From Saprospiraceae bacterium (lineage in GTDB: Bacteria; Bacteroidota; Bacteroidia; Chitinophagales; Saprospiraceae), in contig JABARE010000015.1 in assembly GCA_019187365.1 (NCBI GenBank), positions 81,980 to 145,979 of the forward strand: a DNA stretch of 64,000 bases, written 5' to 3'. Of the stretch, positions 57,433-64,000 are shown in pieces (within the stretch, counting starts at the first letter, position 1; each line of letters opens with the position of its first letter). The notes beneath the pieces are model-generated. The model saw only the letters and a program-made list of their open reading frames with translations. It had not been told where the DNA came from and did not search any database. A program made the translations under genes and the position numbers.

Positions 57433-58581
57433 CTAATTTTTCGGTTCCCGAAGCTGAAACCTAAGCATTGAAAAGCCCAGGATGGCTGCCACTGCTGACG
57501 CCATAAAGATTGCCAATTTGGCAAGGTTGATCTTTTCTTCTGACGAAAAGGCGAGCGTGGTTATAAAAATGGACATGGTAAAACCAATTCCTGCAAGCAA
57601 GCCCAGTGCCAAGACGTTTGCCCAGGTCAGCTTTGGAAACAGCCTGGCGAGTCCAAGTTTGACACCTATATAGCTAAAGAGGAATATGCCTACTGGTTTA
57701 CCAATCAGAAGTCCGGCCATGATGCCTGCGGCCATAGGCTCCCGAAGCGCTCCAAACATTTCTCCTGAAAGGCTGATTCCCGTATTGGCAAGTGCAAACA
57801 AGGGAATGACGAAAAAAGCCACCGGCTTATGCAGGTAATGCTGTAAGCGCAGTGAAGGACAGTTCTCGTCGTTTTTGCGAAAAGGAACCAGAAAGGCGAG
57901 TATGACCCCTGCAATGGTGCTGTGGATACCCGCTTCGTGAATAAAGTGCCAAAGACCGAGTCCGGGTATCAGGTACAGAGCCAAATGGTTCCAGCCGAGA
58001 CGACGCATGATCAGCATACCGCCAATCAGTCCACCCGCCATCAGCACATATTGAAATTGGAGTCCCTTGCTGTAAGCAAACGCAATGACGAGGATAGCAC
58101 CCAGATCGTCAATGATGGCCAGAGCGGTGAGGAATACTTTGAGCGAGAGCGGTACGCGGCTGCCCAGGAGTGCGAGTATGCCCAGGGAAAAAGCGATGTC
58201 AGTAGCCATCGGAATTCCGAAACCACCTGCGTCAGGAGTACCCAGGTTGAACCCAAGGTAAATGCCCGCAGGGACGACCATCCCACCAAGCGCCGCAAAC
58301 ACCGGCAGCATGGAATTGCGAAGGTCAGACAGCTCCCCGACAAAGATCTCCCGTTCGATCTCCAGTCCAACCAGCAGGAAAAAGACGGCCATCAACCCGT
58401 CGTTAATCCAGAATAACAGGCTGTAGCCTAGAAACTTGTGATTCCAAAATGCCAGGTATCCCTCACCGAACCCGGAGTTGGCCAGGGTCAACGAAATGAT
58501 CGTTGCAAAGAGCAAGAGCAATCCACCTGCCTTTTCAGACAAAAAGAACTCCTGAAATAACCTGGTCATTTTATCAATCAT
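57433..58581 (-). CDS. nhaA: Na+/H+ antiporter NhaA
   Basis: 382 residues with ~12 hydrophobic helices. The ion-binding residues are present: PMATDIAFSLG (Asp128, equivalent to Asp133 of the E. coli protein) and ALAIIDDLGAILVIAF (Asp158-Asp159, equivalent to 163-164). FWINDGLMAVFFLLVGLEIEREI is the family signature. Exchanges two protons for one sodium ion across the inner membrane, helping salt and pH homeostasis, which fits a marine or saline habitat. Single gene. Confidence 0.94.
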   Translation of the reverse strand: MIDKMTRLFQEFFLSEKAGGLLLLFATIISLTLANSGFGEGYLAFWNHKFLGYSLLFWINDGLMAVFFLLVGLEIEREIFVGELSDLRNSMLPVFAALGGMVVPAGIYLGFNLGTPDAGGFGIPMATDIAFSLGILALLGSRVPLSLKVFLTALAIIDDLGAILVIAFAYSKGLQFQYVLMAGGLIGGMLIMRRLGWNHLALYLIPGLGLWHFIHEAGIHSTIAGVILAFLVPFRKNDENCPSLRLQHYLHKPVAFFVIPLFALANTGISLSGEMFGALREPMAAGIMAGLLIGKPVGIFLFSYIGVKLGLARLFPKLTWANVLALGLLAGIGFTMSIFITTLAFSSEEKINLAKLAIFMASAVAAILGFSMLRFQLREPKN

Positions 58582-58845
58582 AACATCTGCAAACTACATT
58601 GTAAATATAAAGAATATCTCCACTACAGAAATAATAAATCCTAAACCAATCTTGTTCAATTTGCCCCAAACAAAATGATTAACCTCGTAACGCAAAACAT
58701 GGTGCATTTACTTAAGCAAAATTCTTTACAAGCTCTATTTCATAGTGCCAGAATTTAGAAGTGGAGTTCAAAGCGTTTTAGACCTTGAATACAAATCAAT
58801 CTATAAGCTTTCCTTTGTATTCATTACTTTACATTACACATTTCA

Positions 58846-60594
58846 CTACTCCGTTTTCACAAAACGTCCCACGAATTTCTTTCCATTTAATGAAGCACCC
58901 CTTATGATGTAATAACCTGCCTGAAGGGATTGTACAGATAGGATGGTCTGATTTGATTTCAACAATCCGGAGCTCATGAATTTGCCACCCATATCATACA
59001 GATTATAATACAACAATCCCTGCGAGATATCTTCCGGCAGTTGTAGCCTCACCATTTCGTTAGCAGGATTGGGATAAACTCCTATCTCGATTTGATCTTC
59101 CGGCAGATCAGATGCTGAGGTGAGTGAATCGATGCTGTATTTAAGCAATAAGCAATCCAGAGAACCATTAATGGTATCATTTTTTACAATTACATTTTCA
59201 AATTCCAATTCACTACTCCCAAATGAACTGAGTATATATAAATTCCTGCCATCCGATGACAACTGCCCATCGTACTCTTGTTGATCACCTCCATAAGAAA
59301 AACCAGTAATGATCTCCCCGTTATTGCCGGTCAGCAATACAAAACAATCGCCTTTACCTTTAGAGCCGACCGTCGTATTTCCCGCGTACAGATCCTGGTT
59401 AGAAAAATTTCCTGAAACGATCAGATGTCCCGTTGGTAGCACATGGATTGACATATCATCGATGGCATCGTTTCCATTGATGATGGATCTTGCCCAGGTA
59501 CAATTTCCTTCCTTATCGTACTTCGCGTAAAAGATATCATAATAGTTCAACTGTCTTCGGTCTTTATACAAAGTGATCCGTTCGTTAAATACTACCGTGT
59601 CGCTTCCCATCAAACCTCCCAGGTATATATTGTTATCCTTATCACATGTCAGGTCGTTTTTTGAAGAAAGTTCTACATCCTTCCCCTGAATTGACTTTAA
59701 GCTGATGGCCTGGCCGTTTGGGTTAACCTTCAATAAATAAATCTCATCTTGCCCGAAATCTCCCTGCAAATAAACTGTCTCCGCATTGCGTACTGTAAAA
59801 GAATCGACTGTTAATTCGCGCCCACGGAACCTCCCGTATACGATAATATTATCCTCACCATCCACTAAGACATCGCCAAAATATCCATCTACATTATAAT
59901 ATTTTTTGATCAAGACCGGATTAAAATCCTGGTCTAATTTGAATAATAATAAATATCTGCCTTTGGTGTTAAGATCCGACTTGAAAATCGTATCCTTATT
60001 TTTATCGATAATGCTATATCTTGTTTTTGCATTCATGTAATAATGTCCCGACTGATCGACCGCAATACCTCCTCCATTGTTAAAGCCACCGCTTTTGGTC
60101 TCAGCAAATGTTTGATATTTTAGTAACTGGCCCAATTCATCCAATTTCATCAGAAATGCTATATATCCAAAATTTGCATCTGTATAAATTTTTAGTGTAT
60201 CCAGGTATAAATGATCGCCCACATTCAATCCAGACAAGACTACATTATTCTCCTGATCAATGGCTATACCATAAGCTGCTATTCCTCCATTTGTTTTGAG
60301 TGCCCGGCCCCATAAGAGCTCGCCTGATGAGGAATATTTCAGCAACACAGCATTGCTGGGATAATTTTCAGGATTTATCCAGTTAAAGAAAAATTTATTG
60401 TCGATGGAGAAATGAGAGGAGTACACCTCACAGAAAAGATAGAGGTCTCCTTTCTTATCCACTTTCATGATGCGAGGAATTTCATCTTTACTCCCTCCAA
60501 ATGACCTCGCCCATTCAAATTTAAATTGTTGGGCACTTAATATCGAATGACTATATACTATCATCCAAAAAAATAGTTGAATTAAATATTTCAT
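58846..60594 (-). CDS. T9SS surface protein, tandem copy A
   Basis: 582 residues. Signal peptide ends near ILSAQQ. The body is a run of propeller-like (SBBP-type) units with the pattern W-x-x-A-x-x-x-x-G-x-x-x-x-x-I-x-x-D-x-x-G-N-x-Y-x-x-G (FEWARSFGGSKDEI, LLWGRALKTNGGIAAYGIAIDQENNVVLSGL, CTWARSIINGNDAIDDMSIHV). The C-terminal type A sorting domain is IGVYPNPANEMVRLQL, YYNLYDMGGKFMSSGL, LQAGYYIIRGASLNGKKFVGRFVKTE. Nearly identical to copy B; differences cluster in the first 150 residues and in scattered positions. Surface-exposed, function unknown. Confidence 0.8.
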   Translation of the reverse strand: MKYLIQLFFWMIVYSHSILSAQQFKFEWARSFGGSKDEIPRIMKVDKKGDLYLFCEVYSSHFSIDNKFFFNWINPENYPSNAVLLKYSSSGELLWGRALKTNGGIAAYGIAIDQENNVVLSGLNVGDHLYLDTLKIYTDANFGYIAFLMKLDELGQLLKYQTFAETKSGGFNNGGGIAVDQSGHYYMNAKTRYSIIDKNKDTIFKSDLNTKGRYLLLFKLDQDFNPVLIKKYYNVDGYFGDVLVDGEDNIIVYGRFRGRELTVDSFTVRNAETVYLQGDFGQDEIYLLKVNPNGQAISLKSIQGKDVELSSKNDLTCDKDNNIYLGGLMGSDTVVFNERITLYKDRRQLNYYDIFYAKYDKEGNCTWARSIINGNDAIDDMSIHVLPTGHLIVSGNFSNQDLYAGNTTVGSKGKGDCFVLLTGNNGEIITGFSYGGDQQEYDGQLSSDGRNLYILSSFGSSELEFENVIVKNDTINGSLDCLLLKYSIDSLTSASDLPEDQIEIGVYPNPANEMVRLQLPEDISQGLLYYNLYDMGGKFMSSGLLKSNQTILSVQSLQAGYYIIRGASLNGKKFVGRFVKTE

Positions 60595-60610
60595 AGTTAA
60601 ATAATTTTAA

Positions 60611-60637
60611 AAATGTGGAGGTCAAAGCGTTTTGACC
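60611..60637 (-). terminator. intrinsic terminator between the tandem copies
   Basis: Minus strand GGTCAAA-ACGC-TTTGACC followed by TCCACATTTTT. It ends copy B, and its 3' side is close to the start of copy A. A decayed version lies after copy A (around 58762-58785). Confidence 0.65.
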
Positions 60638-60698
60638 TTGAATACAAATCAATCTATAAGCTTTCTTTTGTATTCATTACTTTACATTACACATTTCA

Positions 60699-62450
60699 CT
60701 ACTCCGTTTTCACAAAACGTCCCACGAATTTTTTTCCATTTAATGAAGCACCCCTTATGATGTAATTACCTGCCTGAAGGGATTGTACAGATAGGATGGT
60801 CTGATTTGATTTTAACAATCCGGAGCTGATGAATTTACCACCCATATCATACAGATTATAAAACAACAATCCCTGCGAGATATCTTCCGGCAGTTGTAGC
60901 CCCACCATTTCGTGAGCAGGATTGGGATAAACTCCTACCACGATTTGATCGTCCGGCAAATCAGTTGCTGACGTGAGTGAATCGATGCTGTATTTGAGCA
61001 ATAAGCAATCATGCGAACCATCCGTGGTGTCATTTTTAACAATGACATTGCCAAATTGTAGCTCACTGCTGCCAAATGAACTCAGTATATATAAACTCTT
61101 GCCGTCCGACCACAATTCTCCATCAAATTCATTTCGATTACCCCCGTAAGAAAAACCGGAAATGATCTCCCCGTTATTGTCCGTCAGCAGAACAAAACAA
61201 TCGCCCTGGCCTTTAGAGCCTACCGTCGTATTTCCCGCGTACAGATCCTTGTTAGAAAAATTTCCTGAAACGATCAAATGTCCAGTCGGAAGTACATGTA
61301 TTGACATATCATCGATGGCATCGTTTCCATTGATGATGGATCTTGCCCAGGTACAATTTCCTTCCTTATCGTACTTCGCGTAAAAGATATCCCAATAGTT
61401 CAACTGTCTTCGGTCTTTATACAAAGTGATCTGTTCGTTAAATACTACCGTATCGCTACCCATCAGCCCTCCTAAGTATATGTTGTTATCCTTATCACAT
61501 GTCAGGTCGTTTTTTGAACAAGCTTCTATATCCTTTCCCTGGATAGACTTTAACCAGATGGCCTGGCCATTTGAATTGACCTTCAATAAATAGATCTCCG
61601 ATTCGCCAAAATTTCCATCTAAATAAACCGTCTCCGCATTGCGTACTGTAAATGAATCGACCGTTAATTCGCGCCCGCGAAACATGCCATATACTATAAT
61701 ATTATCTTCACCATCTACTTTGACATCCCCAAAATATCCATCCACATTATAATGCTTTTTGATCCAGACCGGATTAAAATCCTGGTCTAATTTGAATAAT
61801 AATAAATATCTGCCTTTGGTGTTAAGATCCGACTTGAAAATCGTATCCTTATTTTTATCGATAATGCTATATCTTGTTTTTGCATTCATGTAATAATGTC
61901 CCGACTGATCGACCGCAATACCTCCTCCATTGTTAAAGCCACCGCTTTTGGTCTCAGCAAATGTTTGATATTTTAGTAACTGGCCCAATTCATCCAATTT
62001 CAAAATGAATGCGAATTTGTCGATATTAACATCCGAATATACTTTCACAGTATCCAGATAAAGTTCATTGCCCTGGTGCAAGCCGGATATGATTACATTA
62101 TTGTCCTGATCAATGGCAATTCCATAAGCTTCGATTCCTATATTATTTGTTTTAAGCGCCCGGCCCCATAAGAGCTCACCTGATGGATTGTATTTCAGCA
62201 ACACGGCATTGCTGGGATAATTTTCAGGATTTATCCACTTAAAGAAAAATTTATTGTCGATGGAGAAATGAGAGGAATACACTTCGCAAAAAAGATAGAT
62301 GTCTCCTTTCTTATCCACTTTCATGACGCGGTCTATTTCAGATTTACTACCACCGAATGAACGAGCCCATTCAAATTTAAACTGCTGAGCCCATATAACA
62401 GAAGGGAGCAATATCTGGATTGAGAGCATTAGTTTTAATAAATATTTCAT
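60699..62450 (-). CDS. T9SS surface protein, tandem copy B
   Basis: 583 residues, same architecture as copy A: signal peptide (ending near VIWAQQ), SBBP/propeller-like units and a type A sorting domain (VGVYPNPAHEMVGLQL, LQAGNYIIRGASLNG). By eye about nine in ten residues match copy A. The stretch LLKYQTFAETKSGGF to LLLFKLDQDFNPV is identical at protein and DNA level, which suggests recent gene conversion. Differing residues lie in EIDRVMKV versus EIPRIMKV, HQGNELYL versus NVGDHLYL, and in the middle loops. AT-rich. Function unknown. Confidence 0.8.
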   Translation of the reverse strand: MKYLLKLMLSIQILLPSVIWAQQFKFEWARSFGGSKSEIDRVMKVDKKGDIYLFCEVYSSHFSIDNKFFFKWINPENYPSNAVLLKYNPSGELLWGRALKTNNIGIEAYGIAIDQDNNVIISGLHQGNELYLDTVKVYSDVNIDKFAFILKLDELGQLLKYQTFAETKSGGFNNGGGIAVDQSGHYYMNAKTRYSIIDKNKDTIFKSDLNTKGRYLLLFKLDQDFNPVWIKKHYNVDGYFGDVKVDGEDNIIVYGMFRGRELTVDSFTVRNAETVYLDGNFGESEIYLLKVNSNGQAIWLKSIQGKDIEACSKNDLTCDKDNNIYLGGLMGSDTVVFNEQITLYKDRRQLNYWDIFYAKYDKEGNCTWARSIINGNDAIDDMSIHVLPTGHLIVSGNFSNKDLYAGNTTVGSKGQGDCFVLLTDNNGEIISGFSYGGNRNEFDGELWSDGKSLYILSSFGSSELQFGNVIVKNDTTDGSHDCLLLKYSIDSLTSATDLPDDQIVVGVYPNPAHEMVGLQLPEDISQGLLFYNLYDMGGKFISSGLLKSNQTILSVQSLQAGNYIIRGASLNGKKFVGRFVKTE

Positions 62451-62462
62451 AATTCGATAATT

Positions 62463-62495
62463 TTAAAAAATGGAGGTCAAAGCATATTGACCTCC
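62463..62495 (-). terminator. intrinsic terminator of the third T9SS gene
   Basis: Minus strand GGAGGTCAA, loop TATGCT, TTGACCTCC, then ATTTTTT: a perfect 9-bp stem. The same sequence family as the hairpin at 60611. Confidence 0.8.
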
Positions 62496-62507
62496 ACCTA
62501 AGTTTCA

Positions 62508-64000
62508 TCAATGATTTACAACAAACTTGAACAATTTCCTTTGTCCGTTTTGTTCAGCTGAAATAAAATACAGCCCGCTGGGCAAATGCCCTACCGGCAG
62601 GCTGGCTGCATGAGGGTCTAATCGCTTGAGATCAACATCTAAAGATTTACCCAAACTGTTGATCAGTTTCAGACCTTCAGGCCATTGCTCCTCATCAGAA
62701 GTCTCCAAACGAATGATCAATTCATCCCGAACCGGATTAGGACTTAATTGCAGTTCAAAATTCTTTCTGAGCCTGGTTTGTACTCCTCCAAAATAATTGC
62801 TGCAGTTTTCCTGAGCATAGTACTCGCCAAACAAATTCAGACACAAATTTTGGGCATCAAATACTGCACGACCACCATAAGCATAACAATACTGCGCTAT
62901 CTCCCGAAGATCATCTTCTTCAGTCACCGTTAAAATCTCTTCTCTCCAGATCTTCAGGATGATGTCATTGATCTTTTTTTCGTTGAGTTCATCCAAAGTA
63001 GTGGCAGACAGATTGTTGTTGGTCGTTTGAAAATCGTTGATCGTTGTCAGGTTTGTTTGCTCGTTAGACTGCAACTGGCTTGAGATGATCTGGATCAAAT
63101 CCTCCATTTGCAATTCGATACTGCTCATCTGGTTGAGCAGGTTATCGATAACCACCGGATCGGTTTCAAATTGCAACTGCAAATCCAAAGCCGCTAATTG
63201 ACCGGCAAGGCTATCGTATTGGGCATACAGCGCATTCAATGCAATGGCCTGTGACTCGAGTACCAAAAGAAAATCCTTTATTTGCCTGCGCAATATTGAG
63301 CTTTGCCCGATGAATCCATTGGTATGTGCAGTGTAGAATGCTGCAATATTAGGATGCCTGTTGATCCATGCCGGCCACAACAAGATCAACTCGTAAATGG
63401 ATTGTTTCATGCAATTGGCTAAAGGCAACTCCAGGCTATCAAACAAACCGATCGTCCCCAACAGTTCGTCATAAGTAAGTGCTGCCAAGGAATCATTGCT
63501 GTGGTATTGCAGATAATTTTCGCCGCCTGTTCCTATGGAACATTCCTGTGGAAATCCGGCAGGGGGGCCATCTTGAATGAAAAGTTCAGCCACAAAATGC
63601 TTCGGCAGATGCACAGAAGGTTTAACAGCATTCACCGGAGCCCGAAACTGGCATTGTTCCGCAAATTGTTTAACCGGATGCCTTGCCTTAACATCGCTCA
63701 CTACCGGCAGCCATGAATTGTACATTTGATGATGTTGAATCCCAGTCAATGCAATATCATTGTACAAAGAGCCTTCCTGTGAGTTGCTCTGAAATTTGTT
63801 TTCCGCGATAAAAGAGCCTGTGATAGCCTGACAGTTTCCGTTGAAATGAACGCCAAGCCCGTTGGCATTACAGGTATTGTTTACAATATCATTTTCCGGA
63901 GATATGTTAAACAAAAGGCCTTTAGTACCAAAGTTGATCCCATTGCACTGGATCAATGAGCCGCCGCTGTTTGAAAATTCGATGCCGGGTTTGGGCGAAC
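62508..64000 (-). CDS. T9SS protein with parallel-beta-helix region (5' end beyond window)
   Basis: The frame is open to the right edge of the window with no start, giving ~497 visible residues. The first visible part (PGIEFSNSGGSLIQCNGINFGTKGLLF, NDIVNNTCNANGLGVHFNGNCQAITGSFIAENKFQSN) is a right-handed parallel beta-helix of the NosD/pectate-lyase-like kind. A middle region with coiled-coil-like stretches (~270-330 of the visible part) follows, then a T9SS type A tail (LQLSPNPVRDELIIRLET, LINSLGKSLDV, LPSGLYFISAEQNGQRKLFKFVVNH). Probably a large exported surface protein; the substrate is unknown. Confidence 0.75.
   Translation of the reverse strand, partial: SPKPGIEFSNSGGSLIQCNGINFGTKGLLFNISPENDIVNNTCNANGLGVHFNGNCQAITGSFIAENKFQSNSQEGSLYNDIALTGIQHHQMYNSWLPVVSDVKARHPVKQFAEQCQFRAPVNAVKPSVHLPKHFVAELFIQDGPPAGFPQECSIGTGGENYLQYHSNDSLAALTYDELLGTIGLFDSLELPLANCMKQSIYELILLWPAWINRHPNIAAFYTAHTNGFIGQSSILRRQIKDFLLVLESQAIALNALYAQYDSLAGQLAALDLQLQFETDPVVIDNLLNQMSSIELQMEDLIQIISSQLQSNEQTNLTTINDFQTTNNNLSATTLDELNEKKINDIILKIWREEILTVTEEDDLREIAQYCYAYGGRAVFDAQNLCLNLFGEYYAQENCSNYFGGVQTRLRKNFELQLSPNPVRDELIIRLETSDEEQWPEGLKLINSLGKSLDVDLKRLDPHAASLPVGHLPSGLYFISAEQNGQRKLFKFVVNH

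Larger units (their letters stand above)
58779..62495. repeat. tandem duplication of a ~1.85-kb gene-plus-terminator unit
   Basis: Two copies with an offset of exactly 1853 bp contain one T9SS gene each plus the same 3' flank (GACCTTGAATACAAATCAAT...CACTACTCCGTTTTCAC). A 237-bp block is identical at the nucleotide level (59913-60149 and 61766-62002), while the outer parts differ at scattered positions. Variants of the same terminator hairpin (GGAGGTCAA...TTGACCTCC) follow each copy and also the third gene at 62.5 kb. Confidence 0.8.

Overview
The window is from a Bacteroidota chromosome, most likely the Saprospiria or a related marine/environmental lineage (lineage is an inference). Supporting signs: several secreted proteins end in type IX secretion system (T9SS) sorting domains, and one ends in a gliding-motility-associated C-terminal domain; glutamine synthetase is the type III form; the primary sigma factor is the short 288-residue form; promoters match the Bacteroidota pattern TTTG-N19-TAnnTTTG; and the order miaB / sigma-54 activator / lptE / TPR protein / secG / groESL is typical of the phylum. 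Most of the window has balanced base composition and dense housekeeping genes. Two stretches (about 12.9-16.5 kb and 58.6-64 kb) are visibly AT-richer and hold secreted or surface proteins.

Layout. 0-2.2 kb: 3' part of a large PKD-type surface protein. 2.3-9.1 kb: tRNA threonylcarbamoylation (Sua5-type), an S41 protease, a long-form GAPDH, RpoD, a START-like protein, a methyltransferase and an enoyl-CoA hydratase. 9.3-12.5 kb: a T9SS-exported LVIVD/choice-of-anchor-B protein and an F420-reductase-like oxidoreductase. 12.5-16.6 kb: an AT-rich island with an M4 metalloprotease whose signal peptide is out of frame with its ATG, a beta-barrel-like protein, a degenerate T9SS tail and tRNA-Glu. 16.7-18.9 kb: GAPDH and PGK. 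18.9-27.1 kb: envelope polysaccharide genes (SLBB export protein, dTDP-glucose 4,6-dehydratase, UDP-glucuronate decarboxylase-like enzyme, Kdo transferase, heptose-7-phosphate kinase). 27.2-29.1 kb: a T9SS cargo protein. 29.2-31.8 kb: acylphosphatase and tyrosine catabolism (HmgA, HPPD). 31.9-34.1 kb: GlnN. 34.3-42.5 kb: surface proteins, ferritin, LMW phosphatase, glycosyltransferase, CoA-binding protein, a beta-barrel protein, proline dehydrogenase, AroE. 42.7-52.3 kb: miaB to groEL, interrupted by a small exported protein and a TonB-dependent receptor. 52.4-55.9 kb: DUF6702 / HupE-UreJ / M1 peptidase. 56-58.6 kb: a receptor-L-domain-like protein and NhaA. 58.8-62.5 kb: two tandem near-identical T9SS proteins. 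62.5-64 kb: a T9SS protein truncated by the window edge.

Functional themes: lower glycolysis (two GAPDHs, PGK); Gram-negative envelope building (WaaA, HldE-type kinase, LptE, SLBB exporter, nucleotide-sugar enzymes, SecG); amino-acid metabolism (HPPD, HmgA, PRODH, AroE, GlnN); protein folding (GroESL); and a large T9SS-exported surface proteome. I see no CRISPR array, intact insertion sequence, integrase or recognisable defence system. The most unusual signals are a two-copy 8-bp repeat at the start of the M4 protease that behaves arithmetically like a phase switch, a family of ACTAAC-N4-GTTAGT-type palindromes, and a tandem gene duplication with a 237-bp identical block and shared terminators.
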